Shown here: piece after piece, positions 10,651 through 22,951 of the stretch
How positions within the stretch are numbered: the first letter of the stretch is position 1
Layout of the letters: every line of letters begins with the position of its first letter
Assembly: GCA_001599595.1 (NCBI GenBank)
Contig: BCHH01000007.1
Location: 2,746,719 to 2,810,718, forward strand
Length of the DNA stretch: 64,000 nt
Direction of reading: 5' to 3'
From: Beverwykella pulmonaria
Taxonomy: Eukaryota; Ascomycota; Dothideomycetes; Pleosporales; Melanommataceae
The notes under the pieces: generated by a model
The model's database searches: none
What the model saw: the letters and a program-made list of their open reading frames with translations, nothing else
Told to the model about the DNA's origin: nothing
Made by a program: the position numbers and the translations under genes

Positions 10651-11891
10651 TTCAACTAGAAAAAAAGGCGCAATGCAGACCCTCAACTCCGCAATCCAAA
10701 TCGCCACATACAGCATACTTATATACCCCCTGAGCACATTTTCTTTCGTCTTCCTGCCCCTTCCCCAGGTGATCACCATAGAATAGACAAAGGTCTGTGC
10801 CCAGGAAGATCAGGGCACCAGTACGGTGGCAATCAGGATCTTTCATACGAGAAAAGCGCACATGTTGACGAACGTGACCTACCCGGGCCCAAGATGCCTG
10901 ATTACATGACTGGTCGTTATGGTGATGCAAATTTCAGAGACGACGAGTGGTGCTGCGTGCATGATGGAAAGAAGCAGGATGTCGTGGCGCTGGATTCGGA
11001 GGAATTGAATGAGGTATTATACCCAGATACCTGAATTTTTATCAGCAAGATGCCTAAAAGTACGATATGGTAGGAAATAGTAGGTGAGAAAGCATCGAAG
11101 GAAGCACATCCACAAGCCACACAGCTGAGGACGAAACTCACGTCCGTAATTAGGGCGTCGAAAGGAATCAATGATTTTGGGGGAAATTTCAACTCGATCG
11201 AGAAGACAACTGGGAACAGGAGGAGCTTGACGATGAGAAGGGCGTAGATGCATGCTTGCTGCCATCCGAACGCGGGTCCTGCTTCCAGGCAAATCTAGAC
11301 ATAATCATAGCTGTGATCCCCGCCGTAGCACCCAGAAGATCCAAATCCACAATCTTCCGCTTCATGTTCATGTCCTGGTACTCTAGCTTTATCGGCACAC
11401 GTGTCAAGAGCATTGAGGATGAAGGCGGCAATAGCAAACGTCTAGAACGTCCACAACCACAAGACAGGACTCTACAGACCGGCAAACAAACCCCAGCGAT
11501 GGGCCCGACAGGCGCACAAATCCCGAAGATGGAGAATATCGTGTCCTTCTTCTTCTTTCCAAGGCCGTACGTGGCGCCCAGCAATCCTAATGCATTTGGC
11601 AGCATGATCACTGGTCCGATTCCTCCCAGTGCCCGAAGGTGTCGCCAAAACGCCCGGAAATCAGGATGAAGGAACCCATAGTGAGGGCATATCCGGTGAT
11701 TAACCAGGATAGCATGCCGGGGTTTGAAATCGAGAGACCCTGGCCGATGATGTGTATGATGGCGAGGGTATTACCTATACCCATTTGCGTAATGAATTGC
11801 GCGGCGTAGAGGATGCCTACGAAGAAGAATTCGCGGATGGGCACATTTTCTCTGAGATGGATTTCGTGCGTGTCAGGTTGCTAGGCTCCAT
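10650..11891 (-). pseudogene. Decayed DHA2-type MFS multidrug transporter
   Basis: Fragments of a 14-helix drug:H+ antiporter lie in order but in different frames. The N-terminus starts at an ATG at 11891 (MEPSNLTRTKSISEK) and shifts frame into 11844-11608, which shows the typical first helices (FFVGILYAAQFITQMGIGN) and the loop motif GRFGDTFGH. The stretch that should hold helix 3 is missing. The 11611-11189 frame resumes with LPNALGLLGATYG and FSIFGICAPVG, then decays. Near 10780-10850 another frame has ILIATVLVP, a stop, then SSWAQTFVYSMVITWG, matching a late helix of the family. With at least two frameshifts, a deletion and a stop it cannot make a transporter. Loss looks like ordinary decay; RIP is possible. 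Confidence 0.8.
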
Positions 11892-12432
11892 GGTTTGAGT
11901 TTGAGTGGGGGAGTTGGATGAGTGTGTGGGCGGGTGTTGGAGGGATTGGGGATTGAGTCTTATTTAAGGAGAGAATAGGGTCCATGGTTGAAGTGTTTGT
12001 GTTGTTAGTGTTGCCCGTGTTACTCATAAGTGGTGGAGATTTTGCGTACAGTTGCTATATTCAGAAGACGATGCTTCCCAACCCATGGTCATCTAGCACA
12101 AGACTTACTCTAAGTCTTCTGGAGAAGGCAGGTAGAGAGCCAAATCGTCCCGTCTTCTCGACCATCTAAATTAGGCCAACAAAAAAGCTCATACTGCTCT
12201 ACCACCTACACTTTGTAAACTAGAAGTGAGTGTTATATTTGTTGAATCCTTATAACAAACTAGTTGTACTTAGTAATTGCAGCATACGGGTAATTGAGAC
12301 TGATCTATACCCGTACTGCCGTATCCAAATACCCTTAGATGGTTTATGTATAGTTGAGAACCAAAGGAAGGTTGACACTACAGTCGTAGTCTACAAGGAC
12401 ATTTTGTACATTGTGTCTGTCCCTCGTGCAGT
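11892..12432. other. Intergenic region
   Basis: Upstream side of the dead transporter and 3' side of the lactonase-like gene. No gene or repeat seen. Confidence 0.5.
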
Positions 12433-13583
12433 TCACTCATAACCCTTCGGCGCAAACTCGATACCCAGGTCTCTCAACGTATCCTATATTACACGATCAG
12501 CAATTGTCCAGAAGTCTAGGAAAGCGTTACAGCTTCCAAGTCCAGCTGCAGAGCATGCCCTCAACGCCACTTAAACAGTATCTCAGCCACACTCGACACA
12601 GCTCAAGAAGTCATATCTTTTGTTACTTACCCAACAATGCCCCAACACCACCTTCCCGTTCGTCCTCCTCTTCAAACCTTTGATCATCTGATGGCTTTTG
12701 ACCCACGCATCATGATCCCTCGCCAACCAACCCTGTGGCACATCGTCCTCAAAATTCTCCTTCACATGATACTGATCACTGGTGAAGATCCACGTCCCGC
12801 TTTTCGGCATATTGACCTGCAGAATACTCAAACCAGGTGTATGTCCCGGCGCGTGATGGATATTCAACCCCGGTGCAATCTCATAGTACGATCCGTGAAA
12901 CGGCACCCAATTAATATCGAAAGTGAGGTAGTGAGGAAGGTACACTCCAAGGTCGGATTTTGTGGCCACGGAGTAAAACGCATTCTTCAGCTCCAGCTCA
13001 TGCACATACACAGGCACACCCGTGTTTTTAAACAGGTCCAAACCCCCCGCATGGTCAAGATGCAGATGCCCCATGATAACCATCTTCACATCTTTAATAT
13101 CATGCCCCGTCCTCTTAATCTGCGCATCCAGATCCATATCCGGCGTATAGTCTACGCGGCCGAAAACGTCATTGACTTGCGGGCCGACAACGGTGGGGTA
13201 GTCTGTCCCGGCGCCCGTTTCGTAGAGGATGAGGCCGTAGGCCGGGTGCGAGATGAGTATGGAGAGCATGATGAGTTTGCGGCGGGCGGAGACTGGATTT
13301 GGGTTGGAGAGGGACGAGACATTGGCCTACATAGCGGCGGGTTAGGGGGGTGGGATGGAGAGAGGAGGGGAGAGGTACGGCGCGCTTGAACCAGCCTTCG
13401 TCGCATTCGAGATTTCCGAGGTGGAGGAACTGGGGCTTGTCAGCTGAGCGCGAGACGAGTCAATGAATGTTGTACCCATAATTTGGTTCCCTACATAGCG
13501 TTAGCTTGCTATTCAGTATGTCTACTGGAATATAGCACGCTCACCTCTGGGGCTTGATTGATTAAGTCAACTGAAGTCGCCAT
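12433..13583 (-). CDS. Metallo-beta-lactamase-fold hydrolase, N-acyl homoserine lactonase-like
   Basis: Five exons (13583-13545, 13490-13476, 13435-13379, 13326-12631, 12483-12433) give 285 residues. The zinc site is clear: GHLHLDHAGG at about residues 123-132 is the H-x-H-x-D-H motif, HAPGHTPG supplies a further His, FTSDQYH the bridging Asp, and GHCWD near the end probably the last His. The N-terminal pieces FLHLGNLECDEGWF and NVSSLSNPNPVSARRKLIM match the substrate-side strands of the AHL-lactonase/4-pyridoxolactonase-like group. No signal peptide is visible, so it is probably cytosolic. Related enzymes open lactone rings; the substrate here is unknown. Exon 2 is only 15 bp, and one intron is about 40 bp with a CTGAC branch site. 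The last exon is needed: without it the frame ends in a nonsense tail after GHCW. Confidence 0.85.
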
Positions 13584-14411
13584 TTTGATACTAGGTATCG
13601 CTAAAAGTATGACCTCCTAGCTGGGTGATACGCCCCTCATATAGCGCTCATCCTTTTCGTAATCCATGATTGTAAATCTGCAGAATCCTGGCCTCGCAGC
13701 CCGGCGCAATACGGTAATTGATCGGAAGTAAGCGTTCTGTCTTTGATGTTGACATGAGGGGTAGTGGCGGGGCACGAGTGTGTTCCTGGTGGTGGGGCAC
13801 TGGGCACGAGCCAGAAATCAAAATAGAAGGTACGCACGGAGAATACAAAAGTATACATAGAATAGGTCCGGTGTGGATGAAAGCTTTTGATGAAAGCTTA
13901 TCCTGATCTCGGCAAGGGCATCAGCGAGAACTATTTACGAGTATGACCTCGGGTTTGGATATGCTGCTCAGCCTCGCTGGAGCACAGTAAGAAAGTAGTA
14001 CTGTAGATTATTGACCGAATGCAAGTTTATATAATTATTTCCGAAAGTGCACTATAGCCTATGCCCATAGTGGTAGTCAACGATGGCGACAAGTTAATAG
14101 AGACATGCGTTCGCCTTGGAAAATCTGTCTCATCAGGGTTTGCCTTGAAAGAATTCAAGAAACTCTTTACACATGAAAAAGATGCTGTCAAGTCTTGGAG
14201 CTTCAAGGGGCGCACATGTATGATAGACGAAGGTGAGAAAATGGTCACGCTCTTTGTTCTCTTTCAACATCTCCGTATCACTATAGCTGCGCCACTGCAA
14301 ACATACCATGTTAACGGACAAAGCGGGATGATATGATTCCAAGGCCCTCGCTCGATATCTTTTCATCTTTCCTCTATCCTCACACACTGTCCGTCTTGAT
14401 ATCGGGTCACA
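13584..14411. other. Divergent intergenic region
   Basis: Shared upstream region of the leftward lactonase-like gene and the rightward gene at 14412. Short frames here have no protein-like character. No repeat seen. Confidence 0.5.
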
Positions 14412-15794
14412 ATGACCAGCCCATCGAAAAGAAAGCAGCCAGTCCGCCCCAGGTTTCCCAGCTTCTTGTCTCCGGAAAGCTCTTTAGAGCTCCCAGAGAC
14501 TGAAATAGTAGGACGACGATTGACGGCTCTCGATGTTACAGAAGGCTTGCGGGAACTCGCAATGGACGGCGGCCCAACCCCACGAGCTACCAGTTTGGCT
14601 ACTCCACCATCTGCTTCGTCCATGTACCAACCGAGGCGGCCACGGCAGCTCAGCAGGGACGTGAGACTCACATCACGGCCCAGATTGAAGAGGAAAGCGG
14701 CAACAGCTCCGCCAGACACATTGCATTTGTTCACCGCTGTTCCAGCACCTCCTCGGAGAGCCATCAGTGCGAGAGCAAGCGGTCCGGGCCAGAGCCGTGG
14801 CAACTATAATCAACTGAGTGGACCCTGGAGCGCCCCATTGCCACACCCGTCGCTTCATGGAGCTCCCACTTCTCAGTCCCTGATAAGTCGGAGGAACAGC
14901 TATAGGAAATCTGTTGGAAGGTTGGGACGGGAGCCAAGAAATGGTGTGCGGAGAGTACCACGGGCACCGACTTTGAAGAAATACCAGTTCATCTCGGAGG
15001 CACTGGATGAGAGATGCAAGAGCTCGTTTTCAGAGAAAGCATGCGTGAAGGAAACGTTGAAGAATAAACATGTGGAGCATTCGAAAGCAAATATTGTGGA
15101 CTTCCCTGATGGGGCATTACCCGATACACCTGGCTCAATAGTCAGCACTCCTGTAGAGTGTTATGGCGCACCTGCTGAAGGGGGCAGTTCTCAGTCCCAT
15201 CCAGAGCCCGCGAAGGATCGGGTGTTGGCGGCAAACAGAGTGAAGCATACCTCCCTGCCTCTGTCACCGGACATGCAGCGCTGCGAATGGGTTGCTCGCA
15301 GTAACACCACGATGACGGTTCGAACAACAAAAAGTAAATCGTACAAACAACGCGTCTATGTGCCGGGTCCGATCCAGCTCCTCGATAAGATCGCTGCGAC
15401 ACCGCGGAGGCGCCCGTTTGCCACACTCGACCCGTTCTCTGGTGAGATGGAGGAAGGCACGGAAAGACTCTCCGACTTGGCGGCATTGGACAGTATTGTG
15501 TCACACTTTCAGAGCCTTGGGTTGGTGGGGGAGGCTGGCGAAGACGGGTTGGACAAGTTCTGGGAACCTGAGTGGAAGACCGGTCAGACCGTTCCAAGTC
15601 CTCGAAGGCCAGCAGCCGCGCCTCCCGTGCCTACCCGGCCGGCTCCTCTTTCATTGCCCTTATCGAGCTCTGCCATGTTCTTGTCGACAAGAGCGGCCCG
15701 ACAACAGGACGAGAGACAACTACTTCCTTCGGCAAATTTGCGCCAAAGGATAAAGTTGCGGCGGTTGCTCAACTCTGCAACATCTATCCTGTGA
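14412..15794 (+). CDS. Basic disordered protein of unknown function
   Basis: Single exon, 460 residues, starting MTSPSKRKQPVRPRFPSF. The N-terminal half is rich in Arg, Pro and Ser with short basic clusters that could serve as nuclear signals. The most ordered-looking part is at about residues 315-390: a basic stretch (KSKSYKQRVYVPGPIQLLDKI), then ATPRRRPFATLDPF, then a helical segment (SDLAALDSIVSHFQSLGLV) and DKFWEPEW. This may be a small conserved region. The last 70 residues are Pro/Ala-rich. I do not recognise the family and assign no function. The overlapping opposite-strand frames are shadows. Confidence 0.7.
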   Translation: MTSPSKRKQPVRPRFPSFLSPESSLELPETEIVGRRLTALDVTEGLRELAMDGGPTPRATSLATPPSASSMYQPRRPRQLSRDVRLTSRPRLKRKAATAPPDTLHLFTAVPAPPRRAISARASGPGQSRGNYNQLSGPWSAPLPHPSLHGAPTSQSLISRRNSYRKSVGRLGREPRNGVRRVPRAPTLKKYQFISEALDERCKSSFSEKACVKETLKNKHVEHSKANIVDFPDGALPDTPGSIVSTPVECYGAPAEGGSSQSHPEPAKDRVLAANRVKHTSLPLSPDMQRCEWVARSNTTMTVRTTKSKSYKQRVYVPGPIQLLDKIAATPRRRPFATLDPFSGEMEEGTERLSDLAALDSIVSHFQSLGLVGEAGEDGLDKFWEPEWKTGQTVPSPRRPAAAPPVPTRPAPLSLPLSSSAMFLSTRAARQQDERQLLPSANLRQRIKLRRLLNSATSIL

Positions 15795-16829
15795 GGGGAG
15801 ATGTTTGCTTCTGGGTCTTCCCGGTTTTGCCCTCTACCCTATCCTGGAACGTGATGTAACGCATATTTTAAAAGATGCCGAAAATAGAAAAGCCTTGGCT
15901 GGATGGAACAGATAGGGTACTGAGTGAATAAAAGCAAACTCTAGAAGTTGGAGAGTGCAGCACGAGACATGAAGACAGCCCTTGCAGAGCCGCAAAAGAG
16001 AGTTGGTGTAACATGTTAATCCAGAAAATGCGTATTACTTGACTGCAGCCATGTCGTAAGACAGCCATATCGCAGAAAACGCGCCTCGACGGGGGTGGTG
16101 ATTGGTCCGTCGACGGCATCACCAGGGCACTGCGGAAGTGTTGAGTTAGCAGCTAGCCCTTTGTGCCGCTGAGTGTTTGCCTGCTTTCTGCCTTGTCCAG
16201 TGAGGTCACCGACGGTCGAGAGTGATGGCGCGACAGAAAAGCAAAGGCCACTGGACGAGGATACGATGCCGCCCGTGGTAGAAGTGCCCGCATGTGGTGA
16301 GGTGCAGGCGTCGCAGCAATCGTGGGATGGCGATAGGTGATAGCGGTGCCAAGCCCAGTTGAACCTGGCAGGCTCACGAAAAGCGAGGCAGCGAATGGCA
16401 TGCATTCGCACGCCGCCGCAGCCAGTCCCACGGCAGTATCGCTCAAGCGATCTTCAGCTGTGGTTGCCCTGTTAGGCTTGGCCTGGGGGACCCTCTCCAC
16501 TGCTCGTCGTGACCCACTTTCGGGGCGCTCGTTGGAAGTCGTCCGACACGAGCCAGCACATCGCACACGTCTCTGTTGCTGGCAGGCTGCTAAAAGCCCA
16601 TCAAACCCATCCGTCGCTCTCCCCACCTCCTTCCTCACTTTCTGCACGCCTCGCACTTCTCCATCATCATCCATTCGTGTCTCTACCCCAGCGCGCGACG
16701 AACATCACAGAGTAAGATCTCCGCACGCATACATGCCGCGCTGCGGACCGTTGCTGATCGTCGTGCCTGCCCCAGTTTACTTCGAATAGTACCACAACGA
16801 CTCTCTACACAACATTCTGAGCGACCGTC
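15795..16829. other. Intergenic region and long leader
   Basis: About 1 kb before the C2H2-like gene. Frames at 16153-16789 are compositionally biased. Pyrimidine-rich tracts near 16630-16690 and 16790-16810 look like a fungal promoter/leader. No separate gene supported. Confidence 0.5.
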
Positions 16830-18724
16830 ATGGACTCGACGCTCCCCAACACCGACATCACCTATCTCCGCACGCTCGAGCAGGCCAAGCACGACCTCTG
16901 GAACCGCAACGCCCATCTCTCGCAACAGCAACGGCAGGAGCTTTGGTTGCAGGCTGCCTCCGTCCCAAGCAATGCCTTCGACACCGACGCGAGTCCCTCG
17001 CTGGCCAGCCAGGTCCCCCGCTCCATGGCCTTCCACAACACCTGCTTAGCGCAGATCCCAGTATGGAACACGCCTTTGGTTGTCGCGCCGCCTTTCTAAC
17101 CACCCTCTAGACCCTCGACCTCGGTTCCATGGATCGTACGCAGTCGGCTCCCGCTGCAGTACCCCTCGGGCGCTCGATATCGGCTACCTACAACACCAAT
17201 GCCCAGCTTCAGCGGTCTTTCACCACCATGCCTCTATGGCAACCTGCGCGCGAGGAATTGATCAACGACTACACCCTCTACTCGGAACCTGCCCCGATTC
17301 GGAAACAACCCACGCTCCAGCCCATCGACGAATCAACAAGCTTCTCCAGCAACGGCGTGGTTGTGTACAATCCTAGCGAGTATGTCAACAGCTGCATCGA
17401 GCCATCGAGTTCCCCCTCCCTTTCCCTTGCACATAACACAGATTCGCGTCAGCTGCACGTCCAACTGACACCAAACATGCAGTGGAGTCCGCCCGTGGAC
17501 GGCTCCATCTCGCCAAGCACACCCTCGACTGCCCTGATGACGCCTGTTACTCAATCCAGTAGCATGAGTCGTTGCAGCAGCTTCAACCCTCCCTTTCTTG
17601 ATGATGTTTCAATGTTGCGTGTTCACTCTGATTCGTCAAGTATCTATCCGCCGCTCTCTGAGAATGGCTCTTTTTCTTATCCTGTTCAATCGGGAAGTAT
17701 CGGCGCCTGTGCTGATAGTTCTCATTTCCTTACCTACACTGGCCTTCCCAGTGCAACTTTCTTTTCCCCTGCACATGTCTCTGCAAGTGCTTGCACACTT
17801 GAGTCTTCCGAAAACGAGTCGTACCTGGTGGAGGATATGCGGAGGTCGGCTTCCTATTCCAGCGAAAGCAACGCGAGCAACGCCTCAGCGTCCTCGACGA
17901 GCTCTCGACAATCACGACGCGAACGAGAGATCAATGCGGTCGCAGCCTCTCGCAAGCTTGCCCCCAAGGCAATCGAACGTAATGACGAGACACGGTCCGC
18001 ATCATCCAATGATCAGATGGTGCGGATACGGTCCTCGGACGGTTCGTCCAAGAATGTTGGTGTCATCACTAAATCTACCTATGTCCGACCTCAGCACCCA
18101 AAGATCATGTGTCAGCTTTGCAACGATCGTCCGCAGGGCTTTCGCGGCACCCACGAGCTCGAGCGCCACATTGCACGTGCACACGCATCGGTCAGAAAAG
18201 CCTTCGTTTGCATCGACGCTTCACCCGATAAGAAATTCCTCGCCGGTTGCAAACACTGCCGTAATGGCAAGCGTTACGGTGCCTACTACAATGCCGCTGC
18301 CCACCTGCGACGCGCTCACTTCCACCCACGCAAGTCCGGGCCTAAAAGCAAGCGTGACGAGAAGCGTGGTGGTATTGGTGGAGGCGACCATCCGGCCATG
18401 GAGTACCTCAGGAAATTCTGGATCATAGAAGTTGACGTGGTTGAGACAAACCAAACATCGGCGTCGCCTCAAAACAGCGCTTCGGAAGATGCGGACGGCG
18501 CTGGCGCCAACGTTGACGCGGCTTATGAGTCTTTGGATATGTCGTATTCTACTCTGTCTGCACACGAAATGCCCGACTCAATCGATTCGAATCAGTTCGT
18601 CGACCTGAGCCTGTTCATGAATGCGAGTGATACCGTCTTCGATCCATCGACGCAATTCGCCAACTACAACAACGCCAATTCATTAGATCCTAACAACTTT
18701 CAATTCGATGCGTACATGACATGA
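16830..18724 (+). CDS. C2H2-like zinc-finger protein, probable transcription regulator
   Basis: Exons 16830-17060 and 17111-18724 give 614 residues; the 50-bp intron has GTATGG, a CTAAC branch site and CTAG. Residues 1-60 contain a helical segment (YLRTLEQAKHDLWNRNAHL). A long Ser/Pro-rich region follows. The DNA-binding part is at about residues 410-480: CQLCNDRPQGFRGTHELERHIARAH is a C-x2-C-x12-H-x4-H finger, and a second Cys/His set follows (FVCID...GCKHCRNGKRYGAYYNAAAHLRRAH), with C-x2-C and H-x4-H spaced like an atypical finger. This two-part finger recurs in fungal regulators, and may be the family catalogued as DUF7896 (from memory, not checked). The C-terminus is acidic and Asn-rich, suitable for activation. 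Targets are unknown. Confidence 0.85.
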
Positions 18725-20168
18725 CCCAATAAGTCACACTACGACTTGCTTCGATACCATTGCTTGAATGATTTGCGTGTGCAACAACGTCCTCCAAGTG
18801 CTGGAGATGCGCGGTAGCTATGCTATTCCCTTTTATCGTTTGTTTGATGGCGTATGGATAGGGAGATGTCTCAACCTCTCAGGTTAAGAGTGGTCTATTT
18901 TGCGTTTGTTCATGCATCTATCTGGAGTCTCGTCTCAAGTATAACACTTGATGATACATGTGCTTATGATATCACTTCCTCCTCGGCTATTGTCCGTATG
19001 CTTATTGTATGGTTACTTCCGTGTTGTTCAAGCAGCATCGCTCTTCGATGGTGTATTTCGTCTACTGGCCTCGAGGTTTTCATGACCAGGTGGTTGTCTC
19101 TCTTCTGTCTCTATTGTCAGTGGTTATTTCCATATGACACTAGGTGTATTTGCGCTGGTAATCTTCATACCTTTGAATTATATATATATTGGATTCAACA
19201 AACTCATCACTTGTGAAAATGTGAACAAAATCACCACTACAACTTATCTCTCCCTAATATATCCATCCCCATGTGATACACGCTCGCTTCATTCCCAATC
19301 CCAAGCAAATGCCTCACGACCCTTTCTGTTCCCCAATTTGTATACACCTCGTCAGCGCGCATCCACACAAAAATTGCGACAAACACCTAGAACCACACCG
19401 TCCGCAACCTCATAAGCCTACTCATCCGATGGGCCATACTACAGTTCCACGATAGCGATGCGTACTCGCACGTCGCCTCCCATGACGCATTGCGCAGGCT
19501 GGGGCCTCGCGAGCATCCTCGCCACTGGTCTAAGAACCTTGACGAGCTGGATGAAGAGGGATGTGACTGACCGGCTGATGAGTCGTAAGTTGGGGTGAAG
19601 GAAGTGGATGTGGGATGTGATGTATGGCGCGAAGAAATAGGTGGCGATGTAGAGGAGTATAAGGAATGTGAGGACGTACTAGATGCTTATGAGGGAGGAG
19701 TGTGTATGTATATAAAGTGGTGTTTTGAGATGATTCAGAGAGGGGTGAAGGTGGAATAGATGTATAGAAGTGTGAGGAGTACAACGGTTGTGTGTGTGGA
19801 TGTGTTGCCACGTCGAGACGAGGGATACCCTCATCCTGCGAAGTGAAGGTAATTTGCACAACCAGAACTCCAAATCCACCCACACCTTGAAATATCCGTT
19901 GTAGGCTGTGTAAGAATATTCTTTTAACAATTGAACTATGATATTCTAGAGCTAAAATCTAAGTGATAAGCTTCCTGTGATAGTTTTTGTCGGTTTTTTA
20001 GCTTTCTTCAAGCCTTTGTCTCTTGTGCATGAAAATTTCGTGATTCTAATCTCAGCGAGGAGGTAGTTCTTCGCAGGATTTGTAGCCTAGTCTTTCACGT
20101 GAACGCATGCATAATCATTGTAAGGTATTATATTTGCTGAACTAAATATGTAACGTATATTGATTCCT
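18725..20168. other. Intergenic region
   Basis: Convergent space between the zinc-finger gene and the monooxygenase gene. AT-rich from about 18,850 to 19,250. The purine-rich block 19520-19760 yields only low-complexity frames on the minus strand. No gene supported. Confidence 0.5.
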
Positions 20169-22026
20169 TCAGCTACCTGTGTCTTGATCCTTAGTTTGTT
20201 TGGGACCATGACTCTGCAGATACTCGGCCCATGCCTTTCCCAAGTCGCTGGGTCGAAACGGCTCAAACCATTGTTTCCACCATCCCTTTTTGTGCGCCGA
20301 CAAGCCTATTTCCTCCAATAATGTGTCTGTATACGTGATGCTCTCGAAATTGATTGCATTTCCCAGCTCGCCGTTAGAAAGGTAGCGTCTACGGCTGAAA
20401 GCCACCCATGTTGCAATACTTTTCTCCATTTCTTCCCTTGAAGGGAGTGTCATCTGCTTGTCGAAGTACGCCACAGCCCACAGTGCTTGCACTTCAGCAG
20501 CGAGTAGCTTGTTGCCCGTGTTTAGGTGATTCATAAAGAGAATAGAGTCGTCCTGAACTGGAGCCATTCCTTGATATAGCCGGTACGTGGTTGTGTCAAT
20601 TTTCTGATGTGGGTGTTTCGGCGGGTTTGCGAGTAATGGAAATCTGGAGCAAATGTCCTGATCGGCATCTTGAAGAAGCTTCTCCCAGTGCTGAGATAAC
20701 TCGCTTGGCTCATCGTCTAGCGGTATGGGAAGTCCGAGATCAATCAATTGTTCAATGTCGAAGAATTGGAGGGATGGAATCCATCCAGTGCCACAGACAA
20801 TCACGTCACACTCTAGTTCTTCACCACCTTCTAACCGGACGAGATTCTTGTCAAGCGACTTGACTTGGTCGCGATGTACGAATACATTCAAGGATATGGA
20901 GTCCCAAAAGTCATCGTGATGGAGCAATCCGCCCGGGCCGTTCTGCCAAAAGAATCTAGAGAGGTCAGCTTCGTACGCTTGGAGTGAGGTAAAGTACAGA
21001 CGCAGTCTCATATTCGAGCTGATCGAAGCCCTTGGTTTTATCTCGTCCATGATAATTTGCTTCGTTTCGAATGTCTTGATCTTGCTTGGCGAGCACTTTC
21101 TCCACGAGCGATCGGCCTATCCTGTTATGCTGAAGGAAATTCGTCCATGTGTTTTCGCTATTGAATATTGATGGGCCCAGCGAAGCGACAATACGGGTGT
21201 GTGCCGCCTCAAATGCGTTCTTGAAAGGCCCTTTGCCCCTTCCCGAAGCGAAGAAAGAAGGTCCCGTACCGTCCGTCCTGATGACCCAGTGTACTTCTTT
21301 CCCATTCTTTACGCCCTCGTACACGACATCCGCTGCGGACTTTCCTGCTCCGAGGATCACCAGTCTCTTAATTTCAGGAGCTTCCATGATCTTGGTGTCT
21401 CCGAACCCTTCGGTGTGGACTATTAGACCTCCAAACGCGTCTTTGCCCGGTAGCGTGGGCGTATTTGGCAGCGAACATAGACCGCTCGCAACCATTACTT
21501 TCGGCGCAGTGAATGTTCCGGCTTCGCCACGAACATTCCAAATACCGTCGATTTTTTTGACTGATTGAATGTCTGCATTAAAGATCATCCTGTCGCGCAA
21601 AGTGCGTCCACTGTCATCTTTTCGACTGCAGTACTGATCCAGATATTCAGTGGTGTACTTCGCACGGTAAAAGTCATGGTGGCAATCGGCCTCGGGCGGG
21701 CGTGGCATTGGGAGGTCTGAGAATTCCGAAAGACCGTGACTCCACTGCGTCCAGAATGAACCATACAGTCTTCCTGAAAATCTTTAGCAGTTGAACTTCC
21801 CTTCCAATAGTTTCTTCTCTTACGCCTACTAAACACTCCTCCAATGTCTCCATCTTTCTCCAGAATCACTAGATTTGCTTCCTGATGAGCATCGAGGAAG
21901 CGCTGTGCCGCAATGATTCCTGAAAGCCCTATAATCCAGTCAGAATGCAACAATTAGAGCAAAATTTCGCGAAAAGGGTGAACTACCAGCTCCAATAATG
22001 ATCAAATCATAGCTATGCGATGCCAT
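20169..22026 (-). CDS. FAD-dependent monooxygenase, FMO-like (dimethylaniline-monooxygenase type)
   Basis: Exons 22026-21987, 21928-21824, 21773-21002 and 20955-20169 give 567 residues. The N-terminus is a Rossmann FAD site (YDLIIIGAGLSG, G-x-G-x-x-G across the first intron). FGGLIVHTEGF at about residues 162-172 fits the FMO fingerprint F-x-G-x-x-x-H. LGAGKSAADV at about 189-198 is the NADPH-binding site. An L-x-C-D-V-I-V-C-G-T-G-W segment is the C-terminal ATG-like motif. Such enzymes oxygenate soft nucleophiles or carry out Baeyer-Villiger oxidation using NADPH. No biosynthetic partner sits next to it, so the substrate is open. It appears intact; all three introns are 46-58 bp with usual sites. 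No signal peptide. Confidence 0.9.
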
Positions 22027-22951
22027 CACGCATGTGAAAGTCGGCTGAAGCGCTTCAAAGACCTCAGGCAAGTCGGTAGCTTTCAGAAATCTCGCAGTAA
22101 AGAAAAGCAGATCATTTAGCGCCACAACAGCACCATGCAGCGAGAGCGCCTCGCGGCCTTATGGCAACAGATGTCCGTTATCTTCTAACCCTGGACGTCT
22201 GTCGCGCTGTACATGGGTGTAATCCTGGAAAAATTGAAAGCTGCTGTGCCCTTCTTACGCGGCTCACAAACATTCCCGGACCCCGCTATCCAATCTCGCC
22301 GTCTACGCACTAATGATAATACGGATACCTTTTGAATCCAGTCCGGGGAGCGGCAACATGAAATCATGACCCGGCGTGACGTCGCTCTCATCGGTCTCAA
22401 ATGGCTCCATGGTCGGAGCTCCTGGTCTGAAAAGAGCAGGAAGCATGATGTTAAGTTTTACATAGGCAAGGTTGTGGTTGTAGATGTTAGATTTTGATTT
22501 CTAAAAATAAAATCCTGTTCTTACCTCATTCCCACCGCCCAGTACCTTGCTATACAGCCATCACATAACACAGCCCTGTAAAACTCCGCGAGTTAGTCTA
22601 TCCGCCCTGCTTTAGCTATCCCCTGCCATCTCTATACACATAACTTCTCGCGGTTATATAGCATGCCCTTGTCAACGAGCAATGTTAGGAGAAAAATGAC
22701 AAAAGACATATGTGCATCGTAGTAGGGATAGATGTACTCCTGCACCCCTAGAGGCTTATAGTCCTCTCGCTGTTATAGAAGGCCATTTCTAAACATTGGA
22801 GAGATTCAGTCAATTAATGCTAAATGTAGTTGTCTAGAAAATACAACATCTATACAATCTCATCGGCCCGAGCAAGGTGTGGTGTTTGGTTTTTTGGGAG
22901 AAAAACAAGGCTATATTTGGGGGCGTAGGCTCGAAGTGGGTTCACGTGACT
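22027..22951. other. Upstream region of the monooxygenase gene
   Basis: AT-rich intergenic DNA. The minus frame at 22185-22400 has no recognisable features. No gene supported. Confidence 0.5.

Noticed and set aside
19530..19930. Minus frames in the purine-rich block
   Set aside because: His/Thr/Pro-rich low-complexity translation of biased DNA; no other support.
20169..22026. Secondary metabolite cluster around the monooxygenase
   Set aside because: No polyketide synthase, peptide synthetase, terpene cyclase or intact exporter lies near it in this window.
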